A DNA stretch of 64,000 nt from an uncultured Brachyspira sp. (GTDB taxonomy: Bacteria > Spirochaetota > Brachyspiria > Brachyspirales > Brachyspiraceae). The position numbers and the translations under genes are program-made. Positions 24,146 through 34,385 of this stretch are shown one piece after another. The stretch's first letter is position 1. Every line of letters starts with the position of its first letter. Where the stretch lies: contig NZ_CASEGO010000001.1 of assembly GCF_949287625.1 (NCBI RefSeq), forward strand, positions 62,001 through 126,000, given 5' to 3'. The notes under the pieces are model-generated. The model was not told where the DNA came from and ran no database searches. It saw nothing but the letters and a program-made list of their open reading frames with translations.

Positions 24146-24484
24146 GCATGCGGAGCGGGTAAACGCGGTATTTAAGTAACTAATACTGAGGAAAGTCCGT
24201 ACCTCTAAAGGGCATCATGCAAGCTAACGGCTTGAAGGCGAAAGTCTATGGAAAGTGCAGCAGAAAATATACCGCCAATTTGGTAAGGGTGAAAAGGCAT
24301 GGTAAGAGCATACCGCATTTGTGGCAACATAAATGGCAGTGTAAACCCCATGAGAGGCAAGAGCAAACAGAAACGGATTGCCCTTTTCCTAAGTTTCAGG
24401 TGGCTCGCTGGAATATTATAGTAATATAATATCAAGATAAATGTTTACCTTAAATGACAGAATACGGCTTATAGCTCCGCTTAC
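24146..24484 (+). ncRNA. rnpB: RNase P RNA (type A)
   Basis: Universal RNase P blocks are present in order: GAGGAAAGTCCGTAC (24189 on), GGCGAAAGTC, GTGCAGCAGAAAATATACCG, AGGGTGAAAAGG with GGTAAGAGCATACCGC, and the 3' GACAGAATACGGCTTATAG. P1 closes between GCGGAGC (24150-24156) and GCTCCGC (24474-24480). The RNA cuts 5' leaders from tRNA precursors. Ends are approximate. Overlapping short reading frames on both strands are not genes. Confidence 0.95.
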
Positions 24485-24883
24485 TTTTTATAATAAAAAA
24501 ATATCTTACACATATAAAATATTATCCTAAACAAGTAGATTATATATTAATATTTCTTATCTATTATTATTTTATTATTCTCATGTCTTACTTCAAGTTT
24601 CTACACTTTTTCTAATGAAAAATCAAAATACTATCTGTAATGTTCACCTCTTCTCTTTTCCATTTCAAACATAATTAAAACCAATATTTTAACTGACAAA
24701 ATGAAGCATCGTACATTCGTAATAAATAACTTAGGTGAGAGCAGATTATATAAAATAAAAAATATGTAATACTTTTTATCTTAAATTATAGATAACTACA
24801 AACTAATACAATTATGTTCATGTATCTGTTTATTATATTCATTATTATATTTTGTTTTTTAGATTTATTACAGCTATTTATAT
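24485..24883. other. Noncoding gap
   Basis: AT-rich, about 400 bases between rnpB and the converging hydrolase gene. I see no reading frame with a ribosome site and no clear terminator or repeat. Confidence 0.5.
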
Positions 24884-25831
24884 TTATACTCTGTCTGCTA
24901 CGTCGTTTAGTATAATATTATAATCTTGAACATTTTCTATATTAAGCAGATGCCCCGCATTTTCAACTATAAATATATTTTTTTCTGGAGATATTATAGT
25001 TTCAAAATATTTTTTTACTTCTATAGTTGGAACCTGCCAATCATGAGAACCGCATATAAAAAATATAGGTATTTTAAAACTCTTATAAGAACTTATATCA
25101 AAATCTATAAGATAATCCAAAAGATTTTTATTAACTTTCAAAACTGAAATATATGCAAAAAGATCCTTCAAAGAAAATATAGGACTCTTTCTTATAATAT
25201 TCATAAGTTTTAGAGTTCCTTCATGATAGCCTGCCAATCCGTATTTTACTTGTATAATTCTAAATTTCATTACAGCTTTCCAAATATTATCTTTATCTAT
25301 ATTAAAAGGATAGTCTCTCATCTCTTCCATTTTTTTTATGTATTTTTTCGACTTTGAGTTTTTTACTATTTCAAAACAATGAGTAAATGCTGTCTTTTCT
25401 CCTTTAAGAAAGTTAACAACTTGCCCCATTCCTATATAAGCTGAAACATAATTATGATACTTTTTTATAAACTCAATACCCAAAACAGTCCCCCAAGAAT
25501 GTCCAAGCAAAATTATATTATCACTTTTGTATTTTATTCTGACATAATCTATTATGCATTTTAAGTCTTCTATTAGATTTTCAATGGTAATATCTTCTGT
25601 TTTAGTATTATTTTTTATTTGAGTTCTACCTGCTCCTCTTTGGTCATAATAAATCAAATTATAGCAGTTTTTATAATTTTCTGTTATATATAAAAAATGA
25701 GCCTCAGATTGTGCAGGACCTCCATGCAGAAATATTATAGTCTTATCAGACTTTCTATAATAATGAATAAGATAATGCTCTATTCCGTTTACTTTTATAT
25801 ACTCTTCATAAAAGTCTTTGTAGTTTTTCAT
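24884..25831 (-). CDS. Alpha/beta hydrolase, proline-iminopeptidase-like
   Basis: About 315 aa. Alpha/beta-hydrolase motifs are clear: oxyanion HGGP, YYDQRGAGRT, nucleophile elbow GHSWGT, acid Asp in CGSHDWQVP and catalytic His in ENAGHLL. HGGP plus DQRGAG is typical of the prolyl aminopeptidase (S33) group, which removes N-terminal Pro from peptides. Substrate is not proven. ATG 25831 has GGAA before it and is preferred to ATG 25843. Cytoplasmic; no signal peptide. Confidence 0.85.
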   Translation of the reverse strand: MKNYKDFYEEYIKVNGIEHYLIHYYRKSDKTIIFLHGGPAQSEAHFLYITENYKNCYNLIYYDQRGAGRTQIKNNTKTEDITIENLIEDLKCIIDYVRIKYKSDNIILLGHSWGTVLGIEFIKKYHNYVSAYIGMGQVVNFLKGEKTAFTHCFEIVKNSKSKKYIKKMEEMRDYPFNIDKDNIWKAVMKFRIIQVKYGLAGYHEGTLKLMNIIRKSPIFSLKDLFAYISVLKVNKNLLDYLIDFDISSYKSFKIPIFFICGSHDWQVPTIEVKKYFETIISPEKNIFIVENAGHLLNIENVQDYNIILNDVADRV

Positions 25832-25843
25832 AAATATTTCCAT

Positions 25844-26319
25844 TTAGTACAAAATTGCGGGATTTATATATGTCTTTCACCTATAAGGCAGTTAATGTCT
25901 ATATTCCTAGTTACATCTTTCCTCTTTTGTGTGTCCCTGCTCAAATTTTTTTTTGAAGATATATATACTAGGTTTAAATTCCCGCTATTTCCAACTATAT
26001 TAAATAAGTTTAATTTTTACCTATTTTAAAAAAATGTCAATAACTAAAACAAAAAATTTTTTAATTATATATTATGGTGTAGTTGGTATATAATTTCCAA
26101 AATTGCTGTATTATAAAACATAAATGTGCTCTAAATAAAATGTATGGTAGTCTGATATATTGCATTTAAGTATTCCTTAATTTATTAAAGTAAACAAGCG
26201 GTGTGCTATAATTTTGCATCAGAATGTATGCGTTTATAGTCCCAAAAATTGTTATATTTTCTTAATTTCAGATTAGCTTTCTCTAAAGTTAATTCCTGAT
26301 TACAAAAGTCATAAAATTT
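25844..26319. other. Noncoding gap upstream of the hydrolase
   Basis: No convincing gene. A CTAGTTACATC...ATACTAGG pair (25907 and 25967) suggests a loose inverted repeat. The rest is low-complexity AT-rich sequence. Confidence 0.4.
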
Positions 26320-26550
26320 TTTTGGTCACAGTTATGTACTTCGTTGCTCTGTATGCTGTAGGTAAGGCAGCTGCTCGGTGTTAATGCCTCACTTTGCGGA
26401 AAGACTGCATTTTTTGACTAAAATAGAGGTATTATCATACATTTAAAACTTATTTTATAAATAATTAGTAATACTTTACTATTTATAACTTATCATTATA
26501 TTAATAAATTGGTCAAAATTTAGAAACTATATTTGTTTAGGTATAAACTA
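26320..26550 (+). repeat. GC-rich dispersed repeat, copy B
   Basis: GCGGAAAGACTGCATTTTTTG and the next 30 bases (26396-26446) match 56164-56213 in the same orientation, including GGTATTAYCATACRTTTAA. Downstream, CTATATTTGTTTAGGTATA (26528 on) is another piece of the same family also seen at 22,890 and 55,970. Intergenic. Confidence 0.7.
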
Positions 26551-26661
26551 ATTAAGTATTATATTTATAATAAAAAATAAAATAATAAGTTTATAAAAAG
26601 ATATTTTTAATGTATAATAATATCATTCGTTATTTTTATATTATTTTAAGGAGATTATTTT

Positions 26662-27378
26662 ATGTCTGAAGTAAAAAGAATTGCTATAATAGGAGCTATG
26701 GATTCTGAAATAACTAATTTTAAAGGTATGATAGAAAATATAGAAGAAATTGAAATAGCTAATATTACTTATTATAAAGGAGTATTATGCGGAAAAAATG
26801 CAGTATTATTAAAATCCGGAATAGGAAAAGTTAATGCGGCTATTGCTACAACTATAGCTATAGAGAGATTTAATGTAGAAAAAATAATATTTACAGGTGT
26901 TGCTGGTTCTGGAAATCCAGATTATGATATATCTGATATAGTGATATCAAAAGACTTAATAGAGCATGATTTTGACACAAGCGATTTAGACGGTGATGAA
27001 CTTACTGTACTTGTAAAAGGATATGATAAAAATTATTATCCTGCTGATAAATCATTAATAGAGCTAGCCGAAAAATCTGCACAAAAAGTTATTACCGACA
27101 ATAAAATATATATTGATACCATAGCTACAGGAGATCAGTTTGTAGGTAATAATCAAAAAGTTAAGCAGATACACAATAAGTTTAAAGCAGGTGCTATAGA
27201 AATGGAAGGAGCTGCTGCGGCTCATGCTGCTTTGATGTATAAAGTTCCTTTTGTAGTTATACGTTCATTATCTGATAAAGCTGACAGCGATGCTGTAGTA
27301 GATTTTCCTAAATTTGTAGTAAAATCTGCTCAGAACTCTATGAAAATAGTGGTAGAAATGCTTGAGAATATGAAATAA
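26662..27378 (+). CDS. mtnN: 5'-methylthioadenosine / S-adenosylhomocysteine nucleosidase
   Basis: 238 aa, normal length. IAIIGAMDSEI carries the catalytic Glu near residue 14; GVAGSGN is the family glycine loop; the AIEMEGAAAAHAA segment binds the ribose and RSLSDKAD contains the catalytic Asp. It splits MTA and SAH to adenine and a thio-ribose in methyl-donor recycling and makes the AI-2 precursor pathway intermediate. AAGGAG lies before ATG. Single gene followed by a terminator. Confidence 0.95.
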   Translation: MSEVKRIAIIGAMDSEITNFKGMIENIEEIEIANITYYKGVLCGKNAVLLKSGIGKVNAAIATTIAIERFNVEKIIFTGVAGSGNPDYDISDIVISKDLIEHDFDTSDLDGDELTVLVKGYDKNYYPADKSLIELAEKSAQKVITDNKIYIDTIATGDQFVGNNQKVKQIHNKFKAGAIEMEGAAAAHAALMYKVPFVVIRSLSDKADSDAVVDFPKFVVKSAQNSMKIVVEMLENMK

Positions 27379-27392
27379 TTTTTAAAATAAAT

Positions 27393-27440
27393 AATAGAGT
27401 TGTTTGAAAATAAATATATAAAGTTTTAAACGGCTCTATT
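27393..27440 (+). terminator. Terminator after mtnN
   Basis: AATAGAGTTGTTT (27393-27405) pairs with AAACGGCTCTATT (27428-27440) with two G-U pairs, followed by TGTTTATAAT. Confidence 0.6.
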
Positions 27441-27616
27441 TGTTTATAATTCAAGTATTACATGCGTTTTTATGTTTCGTATAAATATAGTATTTATAAA
27501 TCATCTTATTTTACAGATTAACAAATAAAATAATTCGCAATTTTTAAAATTAAATAGTTTTTTATATATACATATTATACATATATAAAATATTACTGCT
27601 TACAATAAATTTACTA

Positions 27617-27645
27617 TTGAAAATATTATACATTTATAATATAAT
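27617..27645 (+). promoter_or_regulatory. Sigma70-type promoter of ptsI
   Basis: TTGAAA (27617-27622), 17-base spacer, TATAAT (27640-27645). It lies about 28 bases before the ATG region at 27680, whose ribosome site is CGGAG. Confidence 0.65.
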
Positions 27646-27679
27646 CTTCATTATTAATTAACATAATATCGGAGTTTCT

Positions 27680-29446
27680 ATGCCTGATAAAAGAACGATA
27701 TTAAACGGTAACGGCGTAGGTGATGATGTTGCAATAGGAAATTCTTTTCTTTACACACCTTCACTAAGTACCCCTGTTTATAAAATCGAAGAAAGCGATG
27801 TAGAAGAAGAATATAAAAGATTTGATGAAGCAATTAAAAAATCAATAGAAGAAATTGAAGAACTTCAAAACCATGTGGATAATAATATTAAAAATATTTT
27901 ATATACTCATATATTAATGCTTCAGGACAGAGTAATAATAAGACAAGTTAAAGAAGAAGTAAAAGCAAAACTATTTAATGTAGAGCATGTGTACGATACA
28001 ATAATATCAGGATATCTTGATAAACTATCTTCTGTTAATAATAAAATGCTATCAGAAAGAAGCAGCGATATAGCGGATATAAAATCAAGACTTATAAGAA
28101 ATCTAATACAGCCTAATTCTGGAGATTATTCTCAAATACCAGAAAATTGTATTATAATAGCAAAAACACTTACTCCAAGCGATGTATTAAAGTTTAACAG
28201 TATAGGAGTAGCTGGATTTATAATAGAAAGCGGCGGATATACTTCGCATGCCGCTATACTTGCTAAATCATTCGGCATAACAACAATATTTAATATAGCC
28301 GATATATCAAGCAAAATAAAAAACGGAAGAAAAATAATAATAGACTGCAGAAGTAATATTGTAATTATGAATCCAAATGAAAAGGATATTGCTAACTATA
28401 CTATACTTACAGAAAATATAAAACAATTCAAAGAACAGTCTATAATAGATGCAAAAGAAAAAGCCTTAACAAAAGATAATATAGAAATAAAAGTTCATGC
28501 GAATATAGATATACCAGAAGAGACAGATAATTTATTAAAACATGGTGTAGATTCTATAGGATTATACAGAACAGAGTTTTTATATATATTTTCAGAAGAA
28601 GATATTGCTACAACACTTCCTAGCGAAGAAACTCAATTTAAAGTATATAAAAATATAGCTTCAAAGATGAAAGGAAGAGTTGTAATAAGAACTTTAGATA
28701 TAGGAGGCGATAAAATATCTCCTGCTTTGGGACTTAATTTTAAAGAAGATAATCCATTCTTGGGCTGGCGTGCTATAAGATTCTGTTTATCAAACAGACA
28801 GTTGTTTAAAGATCAGATAAAAGCATTGCTCAGAGCTTCGCATTATGGAAATATAGAAATTATGATTCCTATGATAAGCACTTTAGAAGAGTTTATTGAA
28901 ACTAAAAGATTTATTGAAGACATAAAAGAAGAATTAAGAAAGGAAAATCAGCCCTTTAATGAAAATATAAAAATAGGTGCTTTAATAGAAACACCTTCTG
29001 CTTCCGTAATAATAGACTTAATAATAAAAGAAGCTGACTTTTTATCTATAGGATCTAATGATTTGGTTCAGTATATGATGGCATGCGACAGAACTAATGA
29101 GAAACTCTCCTATTTGTACAACCCTATAGATATATCTGTTTTAAGAGTATTAAAAAGAGTAATAGAAACAGCAAATAAAAATAATAAGCCTATAACATTA
29201 TGCGGTGAAATGGCTAGTGTTGCTATGTATACTCCTGTTCTTCTTGGTCTTGGAATAAGAGAGCTTTCTATGTCTGTTACTTCTATTGCTAAAATAAAAA
29301 ATCTTATAAGAAGTATAAGCATAGAAGAATGCACAAAATTGGTAAATGAAATGCTTGAAAAATGCGACAACAATTTTTCTAAATCAATTTTATATAGTTT
29401 TATTAAAAAAATAGATATAAAAAATTATAAAGGCATAAGTGAATGA
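27680..29446 (+). CDS. ptsI: PTS enzyme I, phosphoenolpyruvate-protein phosphotransferase
   Basis: 588 aa, usual enzyme I length. The phosphorylated His is in GGYTSHAAILAKSFG near residue 190. The PEP-binding barrel has LYRTEFL, MIPMIS, ETPSASVIIDL, SIGSNDLVQYMMACDR and the active Cys in LCGEMAS. It passes phosphate from PEP to HPr and starts all PTS sugar uptake. A lipoprotein gene overlaps the stop by 4 bases. Confidence 0.95.
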   Translation: MPDKRTILNGNGVGDDVAIGNSFLYTPSLSTPVYKIEESDVEEEYKRFDEAIKKSIEEIEELQNHVDNNIKNILYTHILMLQDRVIIRQVKEEVKAKLFNVEHVYDTIISGYLDKLSSVNNKMLSERSSDIADIKSRLIRNLIQPNSGDYSQIPENCIIIAKTLTPSDVLKFNSIGVAGFIIESGGYTSHAAILAKSFGITTIFNIADISSKIKNGRKIIIDCRSNIVIMNPNEKDIANYTILTENIKQFKEQSIIDAKEKALTKDNIEIKVHANIDIPEETDNLLKHGVDSIGLYRTEFLYIFSEEDIATTLPSEETQFKVYKNIASKMKGRVVIRTLDIGGDKISPALGLNFKEDNPFLGWRAIRFCLSNRQLFKDQIKALLRASHYGNIEIMIPMISTLEEFIETKRFIEDIKEELRKENQPFNENIKIGALIETPSASVIIDLIIKEADFLSIGSNDLVQYMMACDRTNEKLSYLYNPIDISVLRVLKRVIETANKNNKPITLCGEMASVAMYTPVLLGLGIRELSMSVTSIAKIKNLIRSISIEECTKLVNEMLEKCDNNFSKSILYSFIKKIDIKNYKGISE

Positions 29447-30876
29447 AAAAAATTTTATTAATATTAATGGCTGCATGCATATTAATATCATGCAAAGTAA
29501 CAAAATCTATAGATGAATACCAAAAATTAAAAACAATAGAAAAAACAGAGGATTACGGACCTTTAGGAGATTTCTTAAAAACACTTCCTAAAACTGAAGG
29601 AGAAAATGCCCAATCACCATACAATGAATTAACAGCCTTTATTAAAGGAAGAAATCAAATATTATCATCAAACTATAAAGAAGGTTTTGAGACTTTAGCA
29701 AGATTTTTATTCACATATCCTTCAAGTTATTATGAAAGCGAAGCATCTTATTTACTAGGTCAGGCTTTAATATACATGGTAGAAAATGAACCCTTATATA
29801 TAGAAGAGTTTTATACGCAATTATTATCAGAGGGAATAGTCGAAGGCGAAGAGAATAATGATGATAATGTTACAAATCTCACAGCTTCTTTAAACAATAT
29901 ATACAGCCAGTTAGGAATTGTTGTAAAAGATGGAAAGTACTCTTTTAACGGATATACTTTTGACAGAATACTTCAAGATGAAGAAAGTGCTTTTCCATTA
30001 AAAGATTTTGCCTACTATTTCAGTATAAGACACAGATTTAGCAATATAGAAAATGAAAATGATAAAGCAAAATTTATAACTAATATCACATACTTAAAAA
30101 GATTCTCTGAACGCTACAGAACAAGCGTATTGCAGGAAAGTATATTAAATAATAAATCATATTTCCCAGATGTTCTTCCATTTGATTTAACTGCTAATGA
30201 GAAAAAAAACTATAATGATACTGTAGAAGCTGTGAAAAACAGAATAGAAGGAATAAGAGCAGCATATGAAGAAGAATATTATGTAATAGGAAATGGTATT
30301 ATTATAAGAGACAGAATACCTGCTGTAACTTCAGGAACAGAGAAAGAACTTTACAGACTATACAATTATGATTTTGTAACCGTATTAAATAAAACTAATG
30401 TATATAATGCTAAAGAGAGAGAAAGAGAGGATTGGGCTTTAGTAAGATATGATACATACTACGGACCTATAGTTGGCTGGAGCTATTTAAGATATATGAC
30501 TAATAATATACAAAATATAGAAGATATATTTGAAAATTATAAATCAGCTATGAACTCATATAAAAATTATGACTATTTAAAATCTTCTGATTTCTTTTCA
30601 TATATATTAAACAGCCCTGAAACAAATTACTTTACCGACAAATCAGTATATTTTCTTTGGAAAGTTAATAACAAAATAGGCGAACTTGTAAGCTCTAAAA
30701 ATAATCCTTATTATGAATATGTACTGGATTATCCTAAATATTTTTATTATAATACCAATAACAATGTTCTTCAAAGCTCCACTTTATTATATAATTATTT
30801 AATAAAAATACTACCTACCAACCCGTACAGATTTGTTATAAGCGGAGACAGTGAAGCAGAATACAGCGTGGATTAA
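29443..30876 (+). CDS. Large lipoprotein with SH3-like domain, unknown role
   Basis: 477 aa. Lipobox LISC at the end of a short signal peptide (KKILLILMAACILISC). Residues 40-250 look helical and TPR-like (SYYESEASYLLGQAL). Around 280-350 there is an SH3-like segment (YNYDFVTVLNKTNVYNAKE, then DWALVRYDTYYGPIVGW). It overlaps ptsI by 4 bases (ATGA), so the two are co-translated. Likely periplasmic or outer-membrane, possibly envelope-binding. No named family recognised. Confidence 0.75.
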   Translation: MKKILLILMAACILISCKVTKSIDEYQKLKTIEKTEDYGPLGDFLKTLPKTEGENAQSPYNELTAFIKGRNQILSSNYKEGFETLARFLFTYPSSYYESEASYLLGQALIYMVENEPLYIEEFYTQLLSEGIVEGEENNDDNVTNLTASLNNIYSQLGIVVKDGKYSFNGYTFDRILQDEESAFPLKDFAYYFSIRHRFSNIENENDKAKFITNITYLKRFSERYRTSVLQESILNNKSYFPDVLPFDLTANEKKNYNDTVEAVKNRIEGIRAAYEEEYYVIGNGIIIRDRIPAVTSGTEKELYRLYNYDFVTVLNKTNVYNAKEREREDWALVRYDTYYGPIVGWSYLRYMTNNIQNIEDIFENYKSAMNSYKNYDYLKSSDFFSYILNSPETNYFTDKSVYFLWKVNNKIGELVSSKNNPYYEYVLDYPKYFYYNTNNNVLQSSTLLYNYLIKILPTNPYRFVISGDSEAEYSVD

Positions 30877-30938
30877 TTTTTTATTATATTATTAATTATT
30901 AACAATATTCTATACTTCATAAAAAAGAAATTTGATGT

Positions 30939-30944
30939 TATAAT
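30939..30944 (+). promoter_or_regulatory. Candidate -10 for the PLD-helicase
   Basis: TATAAT at 30939-30944, 29 bases before the ATG at 30974. No good -35 is visible. Confidence 0.35.
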
Positions 30945-30973
30945 TTTTATAAATTTAGAAGTTGGAATATATT

Positions 30974-33900
30974 ATGAATATATTAGATAATGTTAATACT
31001 AAAGTTTTTGAAATTTTTAAAACTGAAGAAAATATTAAAGAAATAGGAATACTTTCTGCTTATTGCAGTTATAGTGCATTTTATGATATAGCAAATGATG
31101 AAACAGCAAGAAAAACATTTTTAGAAGCAAACGTAAAAATTATTATGGGTATGAATATTGACCCTAAAATTCAGTGTTTATATATTAATTATAATCAAAA
31201 TAATACAAAAACAACTACTGAAGAATTTAATGATTTTGTTGAGTATACAATTAACGAATTAAATAAAAATCAAAACAATAAAATAGTATTAGAACTATTT
31301 AAAGAAAAATGTCAAAACTCTACTCTTGAAATAAGAAGTGCAAACGATAAAACTCATGCAAAACTCTATGTATTAAGATATAATGATAAAAGTACAATAA
31401 AGAAAATGCATGGCTGTGCAATAATAGGTTCTAGTAATTTTTCGAGAGAAGGTCTTCATCAAAGAAAAGAAATTAATGCATATACAGAAGATGGATTTGA
31501 AGATTTTTATAATTTTTTTCAAGATGAATGGAAAAACACATCAAGTATATTAGACAAAGAAAATGAAAAAGAATTCTTTGATAAAGTTGGAATAAAAGAT
31601 AAAGAAGAAATAAAACAAAATAATAATGATGTTAAAGAAACTGATAAATACCATACTCCTTATGAGATATATTTAAAAGTTATATATGAATATTTTAATT
31701 TTTTTACCAATGAAAAATTATTATTCACTCCTAAAGATTTCAATTATTCAAATTATAAATATCAGATAGACGCTATAAAAAGCGGGATTAAAAGCATCAT
31801 GACATACGGCGGAGTTTTAATATCTGATGTTGTAGGACTTGGAAAAAGCATAATAGCTTCGGCAATAGCTAAAAATTTAGTTGAAATGAAAGCTATTGAA
31901 GAAATTATAATAGTATCTCCGCCTAAAATAATATATTCTTGGGAGAATTATAATTCCGAGTTCAAATTAAATGCTTTAATAAAAAGTGTCGGTAAATTAG
32001 ATGAATTATACGAATATGTGCATAACCATAAAAAAACAAGACTTATTATAATAGATGAAGCTCATAGATTTGTAAACAGCAAAACAGAATCTTACAATAT
32101 TATAAAAAATATATGCTCAGCAAATAAAGTTATGCTTCTTACAGCAACTCCTATGCATAATACAACTTCTGATATATTTTCTTTGGTAGATATATTTGAC
32201 AGAATGCTCACTACAGACAAAAGTATATCAGAAATTAAATCATCTATTCTAAAAGAAGAGCGAATTATAAAAAGCAAATATAAAAAAGATGATAATGAAA
32301 AAGAAACTAAAGAAAAAATAAAAGACATATCAAAACAAATTTTAAGTTTAATTAATCCTATAATAATACGAAGGACAAGAAAAGATTTATTAGAGGATTT
32401 GGAGTATAGAAAAGATTTAGAAGAGCAAAAAACTGAGTTTAATAATGTAGAAGATCCTAAACTTCATGATTATAATTTGGGAGATATATCAAAATTATAC
32501 TCTGATACATTTGAAAAAATTACCCCAAATGATGATGAAGATAAATATAAAAACGACAAAACTCTATTTGATGATAATGATAGAGAAATCAATAATAATA
32601 AATTCAAAGCTGTACGTTATGAGCCTTTAACTTATCTTAAATATACTACAATAGAAGAAAAGAAAAATGCTGATAAAATAATAGAATACGTATACGGAGA
32701 AAATATTAATGCAGATTTTGCCTCCACTTCTTCAAGGAACCTTACTAAATTTATGAAGCATCTGCTTGTAAGAAGATTTGAAAGTTCTCTTTATGCTTTT
32801 AAAAAAAGTATAGATAATATGATAGATAAATACGAAAACATAAAAACTTGGATTAATAAAGACTTATACCCTATTTATAAAAAAGGTGATACTCTATATG
32901 TAGAAGATTTCTTTTCATATGACGAAACATCAGATGATGAGAATGATATTGAATATGATGAAGTATTAGATTTTAATAAGGCAAATAAAAAAATTAAAGA
33001 TGTAAAAATAATAGAAAATGTTAAAGAAGTTTTAGAAGATAAATTTTTTGAAGATTTTGAAAATGATTTACAAATATTAAAACAGATAAAAAAAGATTGG
33101 GATAATATATCAGCAGATAAAGATAAAAAATTCATTAAACTAATAGAAGAATTAAAAAAATTCAAAAAAGAAAATGATAAAAGAAAAATTATAATATTTA
33201 CAGAGTTTAAAGATACAGCAGATTATTTATATGAATCTGTATATAAAGATGATGAATTAAGAGAGTTATTTAAACCTATAAAATCAACATCGCAGTCAAA
33301 AAACAGAGATATAATAGCCTCAAATTTTGACGCTTCTTTGAATACTAATAAACAAGAAGATAATTATTTCTTACTCATAGCTACTGATACATTATCAGAA
33401 GGCATTAATCTCCATAGGGCTGGTATAATAATAAATTATGATATCCCTTACAATCCTACAAGAGTAATACAGAGAGTAGGACGTATAAATAGAATAGGAA
33501 AAAAACTATTTGATAAAATATATATACACAACTTTATTCCTAGACTTGAAGCTCAGAAAGATATAAAGAATTGGCAGATATCTAATTTTAAATTAAACTT
33601 AATAAATGCTATATTCGGAAATGATACAAAAATATTAAAAAAAGATGATGAAATTAATTCGCTCTTCTCATTAAAAAGAGAAAATGAAATTCTAACTGAT
33701 GATGATGTAAGCTGGGATAATGAATACAGAGATGTTTATAACAAATTAAAAAATGATGATAAACTTCTTGAGAGAATAAAATCAATAGAAAATAATATAG
33801 TGATAAGAAGACAGTCAAATTTCAGCGGCTTATTAGAGATAATACAATCAAAAAACGGAGTATTCGGTTCTCTATTAAAAAACTCAAAAATAGATTTTAA

Positions 33901-34315
33901 TATTGAAAATATATTTAAAACTCTAAAAGCTGATAAAAATGAAAAATATATTCCTCCAAGTGAAAATATAAAAAACTTTGAAGATGAATTAAAAAGAAGA
34001 AAAAATATAAAAAAAGCAGGAAGCAGCAATACAGCACTTAATAATTTTTATAAATATCTTAATAATGATGAGGAGAGAGATTATGTAAAAAAATTGATAA
34101 GTATTACAGAAAATAAATACTTATCTGATAAAACTATAAAAGAAATAGAGAAAGCATTAAAATCAAAAAGCGGATGTTCTGTGGAAATACTTAAAAATAT
34201 TATATCTTTTGATGAGGTAAATGAAAAATTTAATTATTCTTCAAATAATCTTCAAAGCATATACGAAGATTCATATTTGATAGTAAAAGAAGAGTTCAGC
34301 AAATATAACAATTAA
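30974..34315 (+). CDS. SF2 helicase with N-terminal phospholipase-D-like nuclease domain
   Basis: 1113 aa. An HKD half-motif (HAKLYVL near 126, then GSSNFSREG) marks a PLD-type nuclease domain. Helicase motifs follow: GLGKS (about 287), IDEAH (about 360), TATPMH (about 390) and QRVGRINRIGK (about 832). Long charged insertions lie in between. Such fusions belong to anti-phage or restriction loci. It may work with the Eco57I-like protein at 41281-44547, although the nine-gene SAO run lies between them. ATG 30974 is preferred to a TTG at 30962. Confidence 0.85.
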   Translation: MNILDNVNTKVFEIFKTEENIKEIGILSAYCSYSAFYDIANDETARKTFLEANVKIIMGMNIDPKIQCLYINYNQNNTKTTTEEFNDFVEYTINELNKNQNNKIVLELFKEKCQNSTLEIRSANDKTHAKLYVLRYNDKSTIKKMHGCAIIGSSNFSREGLHQRKEINAYTEDGFEDFYNFFQDEWKNTSSILDKENEKEFFDKVGIKDKEEIKQNNNDVKETDKYHTPYEIYLKVIYEYFNFFTNEKLLFTPKDFNYSNYKYQIDAIKSGIKSIMTYGGVLISDVVGLGKSIIASAIAKNLVEMKAIEEIIIVSPPKIIYSWENYNSEFKLNALIKSVGKLDELYEYVHNHKKTRLIIIDEAHRFVNSKTESYNIIKNICSANKVMLLTATPMHNTTSDIFSLVDIFDRMLTTDKSISEIKSSILKEERIIKSKYKKDDNEKETKEKIKDISKQILSLINPIIIRRTRKDLLEDLEYRKDLEEQKTEFNNVEDPKLHDYNLGDISKLYSDTFEKITPNDDEDKYKNDKTLFDDNDREINNNKFKAVRYEPLTYLKYTTIEEKKNADKIIEYVYGENINADFASTSSRNLTKFMKHLLVRRFESSLYAFKKSIDNMIDKYENIKTWINKDLYPIYKKGDTLYVEDFFSYDETSDDENDIEYDEVLDFNKANKKIKDVKIIENVKEVLEDKFFEDFENDLQILKQIKKDWDNISADKDKKFIKLIEELKKFKKENDKRKIIIFTEFKDTADYLYESVYKDDELRELFKPIKSTSQSKNRDIIASNFDASLNTNKQEDNYFLLIATDTLSEGINLHRAGIIINYDIPYNPTRVIQRVGRINRIGKKLFDKIYIHNFIPRLEAQKDIKNWQISNFKLNLINAIFGNDTKILKKDDEINSLFSLKRENEILTDDDVSWDNEYRDVYNKLKNDDKLLERIKSIENNIVIRRQSNFSGLLEIIQSKNGVFGSLLKNSKIDFNIENIFKTLKADKNEKYIPPSENIKNFEDELKRRKNIKKAGSSNTALNNFYKYLNNDEERDYVKKLISITENKYLSDKTIKEIEKALKSKSGCSVEILKNIISFDEVNEKFNYSSNNLQSIYEDSYLIVKEEFSKYNN

Positions 34316-34324
34316 AAATAAAAA

Positions 34325-34353
34325 GTGATAGATATAAAAAATATATCTATCAC
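34325..34353. terminator. Bidirectional hairpin between converging genes
   Basis: A perfect 12-bp stem (GTGATAGATATA at 34325-34336 with 34342-34353) and 5-base loop, lying between the helicase and the end of the minus-strand SAO operon. T tracts are weak on both sides. Confidence 0.55.
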
Positions 34354-34385
34354 CTATAATATATAATTAATTTTAAGGAAACAGC

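Noticed and set aside
24205..24435. Two overlapping reading frames of 70-76 codons, one on each strand
   Set aside because: They lie wholly inside RNase P RNA, whose conserved blocks explain the sequence.
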